Shown piece after piece: positions 8,039-16,942 of a DNA stretch of 64,000 nucleotides. The notes beneath the pieces are model-generated. The model did not search any database. It was not told where the DNA came from and saw only the letters and a list, made by a program, of their open reading frames with translations. Numbering within the stretch: position 1 is the first letter of the stretch; each line of letters opens with the position of its first letter. The position numbers were made by a program, and so were the translations under genes. This stretch comes from Flagellimonas zhangzhouensis (lineage in GTDB: Bacteria; Bacteroidota; Bacteroidia; Flavobacteriales; Flavobacteriaceae), in assembly GCF_900102925.1 (NCBI RefSeq), contig NZ_FNKI01000001.1:434001-498000 (forward strand), written 5' to 3'.

Positions 8039-8548
8039 ATGAACAGATTATTTGGCCTATTAATTGTCCTTACATGGACTCTTACATTTACCAGTTGCAG
8101 CAGCAACTCATTTGAAGAAGACTTGGAATACACCCAATCCACCACGGGTAACGAAAAAATTACGGTTGACCCAGTAGCTATGGAAGATGCCTTACTCGAT
8201 TTAATCAATGAGCACCGTTTATCCATGGGATTAAATGCATTGGAAAACAGTACTACTTCATATAAGTATGCCGAGGAACACAACGATTACATGATCTCCA
8301 AAAACTCTTTGAGTCACGATAATTTTGATGAAAGAGCCCAAAAAATAGCAAGTGAAATGTCAGCTGTTTCCATTTCAGAAAATGTTGCAAGATATTATAG
8401 CTCCGCTGAGACCACAATGGAAGCTTGGTTGGAAAGCGCAACACACAGAACGGCCATGGAAGGGGATTTTACACATACCACTCTAAGTGTTCAGCTAGAT
8501 AAAGATGGTAGACCTTATTACACGGAGATTTTCATTAAAGTAGAATAA
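8039..8548 (+). CDS. CAP/SCP-domain lipoprotein
   Basis: 169 residues from the ATG at 8039, which gives a lipoprotein signal (hydrophobic run, lipobox FTSC). The in-frame TTG at 8012 would place nine polar residues in front and is rejected. The mature part is a CAP (SCP/PR-1/YkwD) domain: LLDLINEHRLSMGLNAL, YAEEHNDYMISKNSLSHDNF with the conserved His, SENVARYYSS, and AWLESATHRTAMEGDF with the second conserved His. Bacterial CAP proteins are exported and usually of unknown biochemical role. A strong terminator follows, so the gene is monocistronic. Confidence 0.9.
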   Translation: MNRLFGLLIVLTWTLTFTSCSSNSFEEDLEYTQSTTGNEKITVDPVAMEDALLDLINEHRLSMGLNALENSTTSYKYAEEHNDYMISKNSLSHDNFDERAQKIASEMSAVSISENVARYYSSAETTMEAWLESATHRTAMEGDFTHTTLSVQLDKDGRPYYTEIFIKVE

Positions 8549-8568
8549 TCGACCCAACATAATTACTA

Positions 8569-8600
8569 AAAAGACCTGCAACATTGCGGGTCTTTTTTTT
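8569..8600 (+). terminator. Rho-independent terminator after the CAP lipoprotein gene
   Basis: Stem AAGACCTGC / GCGGGTCTT (one G-U pair), a 6-nt loop, then eight T. Confidence 0.85.
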
Positions 8601-8653
8601 TATTTACTATGATGCCCCAAAGGTTTTTTTTACCTTTCCTAAAATCTTTGATT

Positions 8654-9196
8654 ATGGCCATACAAGCTCCCTTCAACTTGAACAAATGGGTTGAAGAAAA
8701 CAGGGATACCCTAAAACCGCCCGTTGGAAACAGGAATCTTTATAAAGAGTCGGGTGACTATATTGTAATGATCGTGGCTGGACCCAACGCTCGAAAAGAT
8801 TACCACTATAACGAAACGGAAGAACTGTTTTATCAATTGGAAGGTAATATCGAGGTACATATTCAAGAAGATGGGCAGAAAAAAACCATGAAATTGGGAC
8901 CTGGAGATATGTATTTGCATCCTGCAAAAGTGCCTCATTCCCCAGTGCGCCATGAAGGTTCCATCGGCCTAGTAGTGGAACGCAAAAGGGCTGACATGAA
9001 TGTTGACGACGGATTACTATGGTTTTGCGATAACTGCAACCACAAATTGTACGAGGCTTATTTTACATTAAATGATATTGAAAAAGACTTTTTGGCCCAT
9101 TTCAAACATTTTTATGGTTCAGAAGACCTAAGAACCTGTGATAATTGTGGTACTGTAATGCCCGTTGATGAACGCTTTGTTGCAAAAGAGGAATAA
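8654..9196 (+). CDS. nbaC: 3-hydroxyanthranilate 3,4-dioxygenase
   Basis: 180 residues starting at MAIQAPFNLNKWVEEN; an upstream in-frame ATG at 8609 would add 15 atypical residues. The enzyme opens the ring of 3-hydroxyanthranilate in the kynurenine route of tryptophan breakdown or quinolinate/NAD synthesis. It is a single cupin domain with the Fe(II) ligands in DYHYNETEELFYQ (His and Glu) and HPAKVPHSP (His). The bacterial-type C-terminal rubredoxin-like metal site is present as two CDNC motifs (CDNCNHK and CDNCGTV). The stop codon overlaps the ATG of the next gene by one base. No other kynurenine-pathway gene is in the window. Confidence 0.93.
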   Translation: MAIQAPFNLNKWVEENRDTLKPPVGNRNLYKESGDYIVMIVAGPNARKDYHYNETEELFYQLEGNIEVHIQEDGQKKTMKLGPGDMYLHPAKVPHSPVRHEGSIGLVVERKRADMNVDDGLLWFCDNCNHKLYEAYFTLNDIEKDFLAHFKHFYGSEDLRTCDNCGTVMPVDERFVAKEE

Positions 9197-9597
9197 TGTT
9201 GATATTCGCTAAAATAATAACTGCCATCGTGGCCTTGCTTCACTGCTATTTTTTATGGTTGGAAATGTTCGCATGGACCACCAAAGCCAGAAAGGTTTTC
9301 CGAAATTTTCCCCAAGAACTTTTTGAATCCACAAAAAACATGGCTGCCAATCAGGGGCTTTACAATGGCTTTTTGGCCGCGGGCTTAATTTGGGCTTTAG
9401 TGATTCCCGACCCAATGTGGCAAGTGTATGTGGCACTTTTCTTTTTAAGCTGTGTGGCAGTCGCAGGAATATTCGGCGCCATCAGTGTCTCTAAAAAAAT
9501 ATTTATCGTTCAGGCAGTACCTGCTCTTATTGGAATCATCCTTTATATTATAGCATTGGATTCCATTAAAGGAATTCAATTTAAAATAATGATCTAG
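9196..9597 (+). CDS. DUF1304 family membrane protein
   Basis: 133 residues with four hydrophobic helices and short loops. The pattern HCYFLWLEMFAWTT near residue 16 and NQGLYNGFLAAGLIWAL near residue 51 are typical of the DUF1304 family of small membrane proteins, whose function is unknown. It is translationally coupled to the dioxygenase gene (1-base overlap), so they share a transcript; a role in moving a substrate is possible but unproven. Confidence 0.85.
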   Translation: MLIFAKIITAIVALLHCYFLWLEMFAWTTKARKVFRNFPQELFESTKNMAANQGLYNGFLAAGLIWALVIPDPMWQVYVALFFLSCVAVAGIFGAISVSKKIFIVQAVPALIGIILYIIALDSIKGIQFKIMI

Positions 9598-9614
9598 CTC
9601 TGAATCTTTATCGT

Positions 9615-9622
9615 TATTTTTG
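9615..9622 (+). promoter_or_regulatory. -7 box of the ALDH7-type gene
   Basis: TATTTTTG, exact TAnnTTTG, 35 bp before the start at 9658. It suggests that the aldehyde dehydrogenase is not only read through from nbaC. Confidence 0.4.
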
Positions 9623-9657
9623 TAGAAATATAACATTTCATCCCTAAAAAGTTATAA

Positions 9658-11211
9658 ATGTCAATTACTACCACTTCTTTTGGAATTGAAGAAGCCCTTA
9701 GTCAACTTGGGCTCAAAGAAATAAATAATGGAACCTCAACAGGTTCTGCGAATTTTGGTTCTGGCGAAACCATTGCCTCCTATTCCCCAGTAGATGGATC
9801 ACTCATTGGAAAAGTAGTGACCACATCTCCTGAGGATTACGATAAAGTAATGGAAACTGCCACTACAGCATTCAAACAATGGCGAACTATTCCAGCACCT
9901 CAACGAGGGGAAATTGTTAGACAGTTTGGAAATAAACTTCGCGAGCTAAAAGAACCACTGGGTAAATTGGTTTCCTTCGAAATGGGAAAATCTTACCAAG
10001 AAGGATTGGGTGAGGTTCAAGAAATGATAGATATCTGCGATTTTGCAGTTGGCCTCTCCAGACAATTGCACGGACTTACCATGCATTCAGAACGGCCAGG
10101 ACACCGCATGTACGAACAATATCATCCTTTAGGTGTGGTCGGAATTATTTCCGCATTTAACTTTCCTGTTGCTGTTTGGTCATGGAATACAGCCTTGGCT
10201 TGGGTTTGTGGAGATGTTTGCGTGTGGAAACCTTCAGAAAAAACTCCACTAACTGGAGTTGCCTGCCAAAACATTATAGCAGAAATCTTAAAGGAAAACA
10301 ACATGCCCGAGGGTATCTCCTGCCTAATTAATGGAGATTACAAAGTTGGGGAATTAATGACCCACGACAAACGAATTCCATTGGTTTCAGCAACAGGTTC
10401 CATTCGAATGGGAAAAATTGTTGCACAAGCTGTGGCTGCACGATTGGGCAAATCTCTTTTGGAGTTGGGTGGAAACAATGCCATTATCGTAACTCCAGAT
10501 GCAGACATTAAAATGACCGTAATTGGTGCTGTTTTTGGTGCCGTGGGAACCGCTGGGCAACGTTGTACATCAACACGTCGATTGATTATTCATGAATCCA
10601 TTTATGACCAAGTGAAAGATGCAATCACCAAAGCATACGCGCAAATTCGTATCGGTAATCCACTCGATCAACACAACCATGTAGGTCCGCTTATTGATAC
10701 CGATGCCGTAAACAACTACCTAAATGCTTTGGAAGAAGCCAAAAAAGAGGGTGGAACCATTTTGATTGAAGGTGGAGTGCTTGAAGGCGAAGGATATGAA
10801 AGTGGTTGCTATGTAAAACCTGCCATTGTTGAAGCAAAAAACAGTTTCAAAATAGTGCAAGAAGAAACCTTTGCTCCAATTTTATATTTATTAAAATATT
10901 CTGGTGGTATTGAAAACGCACTCGATCAACAAAATGGTGTGGTTCAAGGGTTATCTTCAGCCATAATGACCAACAATTTGAGAGAGGCTGAACACTTTTT
11001 GTCAGCGAATGGTTCCGATTGTGGAATCGCAAATGTAAATATTGGTACCTCAGGTGCAGAAATCGGAGGCGCTTTTGGAGGAGAAAAAGAAACAGGCGGT
11101 GGACGTGAAAGCGGTTCGGATGCTTGGAAAGTTTACATGCGGAGACAGACCAATACCATTAATTATACAACAGAATTGCCTTTGGCACAAGGCATCAAAT
11201 TTGACCTATAA
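9658..11211 (+). CDS. ALDH7-family aldehyde dehydrogenase (aminoadipate semialdehyde dehydrogenase type)
   Basis: 517 residues of the NAD(P)-dependent aldehyde dehydrogenase superfamily. The pattern SERPGHRMYEQYHPLGVVG followed by ISAFNFPVAVWSWN closely resembles the antiquitin (ALDH7A1) group, which oxidises alpha-aminoadipic semialdehyde / piperideine-6-carboxylate in lysine breakdown. The catalytic Glu is in LLELGGNNAI and the catalytic Cys in GTAGQRCTSTRRL. NAD-binding features such as SATGSIRMGK are intact. Substrate assignment is by subfamily resemblance. An alternative is 2-aminomuconate semialdehyde oxidation, suggested only by the neighbouring nbaC. A clear terminator follows. Confidence 0.88.
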   Translation: MSITTTSFGIEEALSQLGLKEINNGTSTGSANFGSGETIASYSPVDGSLIGKVVTTSPEDYDKVMETATTAFKQWRTIPAPQRGEIVRQFGNKLRELKEPLGKLVSFEMGKSYQEGLGEVQEMIDICDFAVGLSRQLHGLTMHSERPGHRMYEQYHPLGVVGIISAFNFPVAVWSWNTALAWVCGDVCVWKPSEKTPLTGVACQNIIAEILKENNMPEGISCLINGDYKVGELMTHDKRIPLVSATGSIRMGKIVAQAVAARLGKSLLELGGNNAIIVTPDADIKMTVIGAVFGAVGTAGQRCTSTRRLIIHESIYDQVKDAITKAYAQIRIGNPLDQHNHVGPLIDTDAVNNYLNALEEAKKEGGTILIEGGVLEGEGYESGCYVKPAIVEAKNSFKIVQEETFAPILYLLKYSGGIENALDQQNGVVQGLSSAIMTNNLREAEHFLSANGSDCGIANVNIGTSGAEIGGAFGGEKETGGGRESGSDAWKVYMRRQTNTINYTTELPLAQGIKFDL

Positions 11212-11216
11212 CAAAG

Positions 11217-11253
11217 CTGCCCGTTTGTGATGAACAACAAACGGGCAGTCTTT
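11217..11253 (+). terminator. Rho-independent terminator after the ALDH gene
   Basis: A 12-bp perfect stem CTGCCCGTTTGT / ACAAACGGGCAG, an 8-nt loop and a short T-run. Confidence 0.85.
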
Positions 11254-11563
11254 AAAACCAACTTAACTAACTCAAACTTTACGTTAAACCCTATTCCAAT
11301 GCCGGATCTTTGTCGGGAGAAATAGGGCTCTTTACCTAATATTTGTCCTAAATTTCCAAATATTTGTCGAGGTATCCCGTCTGTATCTTACAGTTGGTTC
11401 CAAAAATTGTATGATTGGTCTTTTTTGACCTCTTTTTAGTTTTGATCTTTTTCAACCTTATTTAGATTCATCGGAAATCCCCATAAATTCAACGGTTTAA
11501 GCGTAATTTTTTGCCGTTTTTTTAATACTTTGTATAGGTAGTACTTTTAAACCTTACACCGTT
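11254..11563. other. intergenic region of 310 bp, no gene seen
   Basis: Between the terminator of the ALDH gene and the helix-hairpin-helix gene. No reading frame with coding character and no exact TAnnTTTG box at a suitable distance was found. It contains two ATATTTGTC words (around 11339 and 11359) of unknown meaning. Confidence 0.4.
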
Positions 11564-12121
11564 ATGTCTCTTGAAGAAGTACCCTTGTTCTACTGGACCA
11601 TTTTATTTGTTGTTGCTGTAATTTTTGGAATCTTGGGATTCATTTATGGAAAGGCAAGTCCATCATCTTCAAACGAGAGTTCTGAAGATATCCAAATGTT
11701 GGAAATTGCCAACGCACAGCTAAAATCAGATTTGATGGCTTGTCAACAGAAATTACCCTCAAAAGAAAAACAAGAAGACCATTTTAAAACTGAAAATGTT
11801 GCAGCGCTTGGCACACAAGCTACCTTTGACCCTAAACGCGCCAAAGCCGCATTTGGAAAAAACATCAAGGAAAACGATTTAAAACTAGTGGAAGGAATCG
11901 GTCCCAAAATCGAAGGACTATTCCATAATTTCGACATTAAAACCTGGGAAAAACTCTCCGAAACCTCAGCAGATACTTGTCAAAAAGTACTTGATTCAGG
12001 AGGAAAACGATACCGAATACACGACCCCGCATCTTGGCCTATGCAAGCAAAAATGGCCTACGAAGGTCATTGGGAACAATTGGCCGAATGGCAAGAAAAA
12101 CACCGAGCGGGAAAATATTGA
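11564..12121 (+). CDS. membrane-anchored protein with a helix-hairpin-helix-like C-terminal domain
   Basis: 185 residues. One N-terminal transmembrane helix (about residues 9-29) is followed by a coiled, charged linker (30-90). The C-terminal domain contains DLKLVEGIGPKIEGLFHNFDI, a helix-hairpin-helix motif resembling those in DUF4332-like proteins and in flavobacterial proteins carrying an H3-type predicted nucleic-acid-binding fold. It ends with HDPASWPMQAKMAYEGHWEQLAEWQ. The topology would place the HhH domain in the cytoplasm, tethered to the inner membrane. Whether it really binds DNA is unknown; HhH-like folds also occur in protein-protein contacts. It converges on the desaturase gene. 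Confidence 0.75.
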   Translation: MSLEEVPLFYWTILFVVAVIFGILGFIYGKASPSSSNESSEDIQMLEIANAQLKSDLMACQQKLPSKEKQEDHFKTENVAALGTQATFDPKRAKAAFGKNIKENDLKLVEGIGPKIEGLFHNFDIKTWEKLSETSADTCQKVLDSGGKRYRIHDPASWPMQAKMAYEGHWEQLAEWQEKHRAGKY

Positions 12122-12146
12122 TTTAGCTACAGAACGACTTGTCTTT

Positions 12147-13142
12147 CTATAACATTCCGTTGGCCTCAACCCATTTAAAAGCACGCTGTTCTTGAGAAAA
12201 TTGCATACGTTCCGAGATACGCTGTAATCTTTCGGGCAATTTCATTAAATAAACTCTGGCTTTTTCTGCTTGGTCTGAAAGTCCTCGCAGATTACCCAAA
12301 TCCCAGTAATCGTTGAGTTTTTTCAAAATGTCCACGTAGTCTTGTGCGGTATACACACCCAAACGTTGTGCACAACTTGAAAAATGCTCAAATGCCTCAC
12401 CAATAGATTCTCCAGATTCTCTTAAGAAATGAGCGGGCATCACAATTTTTTTCTTCATCATATCCGCAAAAGCCAAAACCATTCCATCAGGATCTTGACC
12501 CATTATGGTTTTTACGAACTCACGATATGCCAAATGATGTCTCATTTCATCACCAGCAATAATGTTACACATTTTTGCCAGCAAGGTATTCCCTTTTTGT
12601 TTGGCCAATTTACCTACTCTTTTATGTGAAATATTGGTAGCCAATTCTTGGAATGAGGTGTACACAAAGTTTTTATAGGGATCTCGATCTGTTCCAATAT
12701 CGAACCCATCGGCAATTAAATGTTGGGTAGTGATCTCGATCTCGCGCATATTCACACGACCAGAGAGGTAAAGGTACTTGTTCAAAACATCCCCATGTCT
12801 ATTTTCTTCAGCCGTCCAAGCGCGCACCCATTTGCTCCAACCATTTTCCTTGCCACTGTGTTGGTCAATACCTTCTACATCCATTAACCACGATTCGTAA
12901 GTTGGCAATGCTTCTTCCGTAATGGTATCCGCAACAAGCGTCACCCAAAAATCGTAGCCCAATTCTTTAGCCTCGCCACGCAATTGTTCCACATCATCAA
13001 AAAACTTATCGCTTTGTGAGTCTGGTAAAAAATCGGTGGGTTGCCATATCTTTTCAATCGGCATCAAAAAATCCTTCATAAAACCATCAACTTGAGGTTC
13101 TATGGCCTGCATCACTTCCAATCTTACATTCTTAATCGACAT
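12147..13142 (-). CDS. acyl-ACP desaturase (ferritin-like di-iron)
   Basis: 331 residues of the soluble stearoyl-ACP desaturase family, which introduces a cis double bond into acyl-ACP using O2. Di-iron ligands are visible in two helices: WTAEENRHGDVLNKY and AGDEMRHHLAYREF, the E..ExxH pattern of the family. The length agrees with bacterial members. An ATG at 13142 starts MSIKNVRLEVMQAIEPQ. It stands alone. The product would set membrane unsaturation, useful for a cold or marine habitat (inference). Confidence 0.92.
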   Translation of the reverse strand: MSIKNVRLEVMQAIEPQVDGFMKDFLMPIEKIWQPTDFLPDSQSDKFFDDVEQLRGEAKELGYDFWVTLVADTITEEALPTYESWLMDVEGIDQHSGKENGWSKWVRAWTAEENRHGDVLNKYLYLSGRVNMREIEITTQHLIADGFDIGTDRDPYKNFVYTSFQELATNISHKRVGKLAKQKGNTLLAKMCNIIAGDEMRHHLAYREFVKTIMGQDPDGMVLAFADMMKKKIVMPAHFLRESGESIGEAFEHFSSCAQRLGVYTAQDYVDILKKLNDYWDLGNLRGLSDQAEKARVYLMKLPERLQRISERMQFSQEQRAFKWVEANGML

Positions 13143-13189
13143 TGTACGGGGTTTTTCACAAAGATCACGATTAATTATGTAAAACCGTG

Positions 13190-13915
13190 TTAATTTCTTC
13201 CTCTTTCCCCAGGATAAAATGTGTGGACAGGTTCACTTTGCCAATATTCTTTTGACGAAACATCCAACATTGTCAATGCCCCCTTAAAAGCGGCACCAGT
13301 ATCCACATTCCAAACATTGGCCCTATTCTGCGGATGCGCAAACCCTTGTTTGGACAATGGAGTATGCCCAATAAAAACCTCTTTGTAGTGTGTTAATCTT
13401 TTGGGAAATTTAGGATCGGTTGGCTTCAATTTAGGGTCGAGAGCCATGGCAAGCTCCCACAGGGTACGATCCCAATAAAAAGATTGTTCAAAATATTCGT
13501 AGTCTATTCCCTTAAGATTGGTATATCCTGCATGAAGGTACAGACGGTTATCCTCAGCCAAATAATAGTTTTCAAGTTCTGCGTAAAATTGAAGGTGCAA
13601 TTCCCATTTGGCTTTATCGGCATTTAAATAAGAAGCTCTAGTTGCTGTTCCCCCATGCGCCAACCATTGTGGATTTTCTTTCTGATCCATGAGCCAAGCC
13701 CTACACAATTCATCGTGATTGCCTCTAATAAATGTGCAGTTATATTCTGATTTTAGATTTATAAGAAAATCGATGGTTTCCACCGCGGTGCTCCAAGCAT
13801 CCACATAATCCCCTAAAAAAATAATATGATCTTCGGAGGTCACTTTTGCTTTGTCCATAAGCTGTTCCAAAGCACGCACTCCTGAATGAATGTCGCCCAC
13901 TACAAGTGTTCGCAT
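13190..13915 (-). CDS. calcineurin-like metallophosphoesterase (serine/threonine phosphatase type)
   Basis: 241 residues from the ATG at 13915; the upstream in-frame start at 13942 is rejected because a -7 box lies between them. The start directly opens with the first metal motif MRTLVVGDIHSG. It is followed by FLGDYVDAWS, RGNHDELCR and GHTPLSKQG, the complete GDxH / GDxxD / GNH(D/E) / GHTP set, with a late HxHAGY-like motif (LYLHAGY). This is the PPP-type phosphoesterase group that includes bacterial protein phosphatases and ApaH-like Ap4A hydrolases. The substrate cannot be decided from sequence. Confidence 0.9.
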   Translation of the reverse strand: MRTLVVGDIHSGVRALEQLMDKAKVTSEDHIIFLGDYVDAWSTAVETIDFLINLKSEYNCTFIRGNHDELCRAWLMDQKENPQWLAHGGTATRASYLNADKAKWELHLQFYAELENYYLAEDNRLYLHAGYTNLKGIDYEYFEQSFYWDRTLWELAMALDPKLKPTDPKFPKRLTHYKEVFIGHTPLSKQGFAHPQNRANVWNVDTGAAFKGALTMLDVSSKEYWQSEPVHTFYPGERGRN

Positions 13916-13930
13916 AGAAAAGTTTTTGGC

Positions 13931-13938
13931 AAAATTAC
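13931..13938 (-). promoter_or_regulatory. -7 box of the phosphoesterase gene
   Basis: The minus strand reads TAATTTTG, exact TAnnTTTG, 15 bp upstream of the ATG at 13915. It decides against the longer frame starting at 13942. Confidence 0.5.
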
Positions 13939-14069
13939 ACACAAATGCTCGGGCACATAAAAAATAAAGGAAAGTTTATCAACGGTTTATCCGCTATCTC
14001 GTTCAAAAATGCAACTTCAATTTGGTCATCGACTAAAATTCTATGTACCTTAGGATAATTCCAAAGCAC

Positions 14070-15014
14070 ATGAAAAAGGTTTTTTGTATTGGGGAACTGT
14101 TGATTGATTTTGTCGCGGAACGACAAGGCAATGACCTTTCCAAAGCCACCGAATTCACCAAAAAAGCGGGAGGCGCACCTGCCAACGTAGCTTGTGCCAT
14201 TTCCAAATTGGGTGGTAACGGGGTTTTTATTGGTTGTGTAGGTGAAGATCCCTTCGGAAAATTTTTGTTGGATACCCTAAAAAATGAAGGTGTAGACATT
14301 TCCCATACACAACAATCAGAAACCTTTACCACTCTAGCATTTGTTTCAATCGCCGAAGATGGTGAACGAGATTTTGTTTTTGACCGTGGGGCTGATCGCG
14401 AACTCACCTATGATCCCGAATTAAGGAAATCCCTAAAAGGGAATATGCTCCATCTTGGCGCTGCAACAGCTTTGTTGGGTGGACCTCTGGAAAAAGCCTA
14501 TGGTAAATATTTGTTTGATGGTCTAACCAAGGACATGTTCATTTCATTCGATCCTAATTTTAGAGGTGATCTTTGGAAAGATGATGAGGAAACCTTCATT
14601 AAAAAATGTATGCCGCTGGTTGAAAAATCACATTTGTGCAAATTCAGTATGGAAGAAGCACAATTGATCTCAGGAAAACAAGATTTGCATGAAGCCTGCG
14701 ATAAACTCCATCAAATAGGCACACAGGTCATCACCGTTACGCTTGGAAAAGAGGGGACGCTGTTGAGTGCCAATGGAACCAAGAAAATTATTCCAAGTGT
14801 GAGTGTTGAACCTGTTGATACAACAGGAGCAGGTGATGCCTTCATAGGATGTTTACTCTATCAGATATCCGATTTGGGTAATTTTGATCCCGTTTTTGAA
14901 GATTTTGATTTATTGGAAAAAATGGTAGCAACCGCAAACAAAGCAGGAGCCATTACCACTACAAAATATGGGGCCATAGTTGCCCTACCGACCAAAGATC
15001 AGCTTTCGGAATAA
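14070..15014 (+). CDS. PfkB-family fructokinase
   Basis: 314 residues from the ATG at 14070 (MKKVFCIGELLIDF); the frame continues upstream, but this is the conserved start of the family. It phosphorylates fructose to fructose-6-phosphate. The N-terminal signature GGAPANVACAISKLGG and the C-terminal ATP/catalytic signature DTTGAGDAFIG (Asp as base) are both present. The substrate is inferred from the neighbour: the stop codon overlaps the start of an amylosucrase gene by one base, and amylosucrase releases fructose from sucrose. A closely related sugar kinase activity is possible. Confidence 0.9.
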   Translation: MKKVFCIGELLIDFVAERQGNDLSKATEFTKKAGGAPANVACAISKLGGNGVFIGCVGEDPFGKFLLDTLKNEGVDISHTQQSETFTTLAFVSIAEDGERDFVFDRGADRELTYDPELRKSLKGNMLHLGAATALLGGPLEKAYGKYLFDGLTKDMFISFDPNFRGDLWKDDEETFIKKCMPLVEKSHLCKFSMEEAQLISGKQDLHEACDKLHQIGTQVITVTLGKEGTLLSANGTKKIIPSVSVEPVDTTGAGDAFIGCLLYQISDLGNFDPVFEDFDLLEKMVATANKAGAITTTKYGAIVALPTKDQLSE

Positions 15015-16942
15015 TGAACCAGGCGGGATTACATCAAATAGTTGCTTCTCAGTTGAAGAAGAAAGACCCTAAAGCGCTTTTCGAATTGCGAATGGCCACC
15101 AATCTCCCACTCATTCAACAATTGTTCTTTTCGCTTTATGATGAAAAAGAACATGACCCATATTTTAAAAAGTTGTTGAGCGTGCTTTCAAAATTGTTTG
15201 ATGATCGACCCGATGTATTAAAAAAGCAAGATTTGGTTCGGTTGAATTCAGGCAACTGGTATCAATCCGAAAACATTGTGGGCATGCAATTGTATGTGGA
15301 GAATTTTAACCACGACCTAAATGGCCTACAAGAAAAAATACCCTATTTCAAAGAATTAGGGGTCAACTTTTTGCATTTGATGCCCATCACCACACGTCCG
15401 AAAGGTGAAAGTGATGGAGGTTATGCCGTGAACAGTTATACAGATATCGACCCAAAATATGGCACCAAGGAGGATTTGTTGGGCTTGACAGCCGAATTCA
15501 GAAAACAAGGAATCTATTTGATGTTGGATTTTGTGGTGAACCATACTTCCGACGAGTTTTCATGGGCCAAAAAAGCCATAAAAGGCGATAAAAAATACCA
15601 AGGGTACTACTACACTTTTGAAGATTACACCATTCCCGAGGCATTTGAAAAAGTATTGCCCGAAGTCTTTCCTGAAACATCACCAGGTAGCTTCACCTTT
15701 ATTCCAGAAATGGAAAGATGGGTGATGACGGTGTTCAACAGTTACCAATGGGATTTGAATTACACCAACCCCGAAGTGTTTCTGGAAATGCTCACCAATT
15801 TGGTGAAATTGACCGATATGGGTGTCGATGTGGTTCGGTTTGATGCATTGGCTTTCCTATGGAAAAAAATAGGAACCATATCCCAAAACTTGCCCGAAGC
15901 CCACAATCTGATTGCTTTATTTCGAATGTGTTTGCAAGTGGTAGCACCTGGGACCATTTTATTGGCAGAGGCCATTGTGGCTCCTACTGATATCGTAAAG
16001 TATTTTGGAGAAGGTGTTAAGGAAGGCAATGAATGTGAAATCGCTTACAACGCTTCACTCATGGCCTTACTTTGGAATTCCATCGCCACAAAAAAGACAT
16101 CGTTACTCTATAAAAGCTTGTTGCACGTTCCAGAAAAACCAAAAGATTGTACTTGGATCAACTACATCCGCTGTCATGATGATATTGGCTTGGGTTATGA
16201 AAACCATTTGATTCAGGAGTTGGGTTGGAACCCAGAACAGCACCGCAAATTTTTGTTGGATTATTATTGCCAGCGATTGGATTGGTCACCATCCAAAGGG
16301 CTTATGTTTATGTACAACCCAAAAACAGGGGATGGCAGAATTACAGGAAGTGCTGCTTCATTATTGGGATTGGAAAAAGGAATTACCCAAAACAATCCAA
16401 AATTGATACAGGATTCAATTGCCAAAATCATCATGCTACATGGCATTATTTTAGCCTTCGGGGGCATTCCACTGATCTACGCAGGTGATGAAATCGGAAC
16501 TTTGAACGACTACTCTTTTAAAGATGAACCTTCTAAAAAAGAAGATAGCAGATGGGTAAATAGACCTCAACAGAATTGGGAAGTAATTTCCAAATTGGAC
16601 CAAAAAGAGCTGCCTCAATCCCAAATTTTCCATACCCTGAAACGACTGATTGACATTCGAAAAGGTAATCCTGTATTTGAGGACAACAACGAACTCGAAC
16701 TTTGCCATACGGGCAATGACCATATCCTGGTTTTTGAAAAAAAGAGAGCTCCGCAAGAAGGACTTATGGTCATTTGTAATTTTGATGAAAACCCACAAGT
16801 GGTTGAAACCAGTTGGATGAAGAGAATGGGGTATTTTTCCCAAGGCGACCCTTTTGATTTGGTTTCCGACCAAAAGATTATTTCCAATAGTGGACTTTTG
16901 GAATTGGCCCCTTATCAAATGATCTGGCTGAAAAGAGGTTAA
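15014..16942 (+). CDS. amylosucrase-type GH13 enzyme
   Basis: 642 residues, the length of the amylosucrase group (GH13 subfamily 4). It transfers glucose from sucrose to an alpha-glucan, releasing fructose, and can also hydrolyse sucrose. The N-terminal helical domain typical of the group precedes the barrel, which starts around residue 90 with VGMQLYVENFNHDLNGL. GH13 regions: DFVVNHTS, VDVVRFDALAFLWK (nucleophile Asp), ILLAEAIV (acid/base Glu) and YIRCHDDIG (third Asp). No signal peptide, so it acts in the cytoplasm. It forms a two-gene operon with the fructokinase. A sucrose hydrolase or sucrose phosphorylase-like activity cannot be excluded. Its end overlaps the convergent AlbA_2 gene by 4 bp. 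Confidence 0.88.
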   Translation: MNQAGLHQIVASQLKKKDPKALFELRMATNLPLIQQLFFSLYDEKEHDPYFKKLLSVLSKLFDDRPDVLKKQDLVRLNSGNWYQSENIVGMQLYVENFNHDLNGLQEKIPYFKELGVNFLHLMPITTRPKGESDGGYAVNSYTDIDPKYGTKEDLLGLTAEFRKQGIYLMLDFVVNHTSDEFSWAKKAIKGDKKYQGYYYTFEDYTIPEAFEKVLPEVFPETSPGSFTFIPEMERWVMTVFNSYQWDLNYTNPEVFLEMLTNLVKLTDMGVDVVRFDALAFLWKKIGTISQNLPEAHNLIALFRMCLQVVAPGTILLAEAIVAPTDIVKYFGEGVKEGNECEIAYNASLMALLWNSIATKKTSLLYKSLLHVPEKPKDCTWINYIRCHDDIGLGYENHLIQELGWNPEQHRKFLLDYYCQRLDWSPSKGLMFMYNPKTGDGRITGSAASLLGLEKGITQNNPKLIQDSIAKIIMLHGIILAFGGIPLIYAGDEIGTLNDYSFKDEPSKKEDSRWVNRPQQNWEVISKLDQKELPQSQIFHTLKRLIDIRKGNPVFEDNNELELCHTGNDHILVFEKKRAPQEGLMVICNFDENPQVVETSWMKRMGYFSQGDPFDLVSDQKIISNSGLLELAPYQMIWLKRG

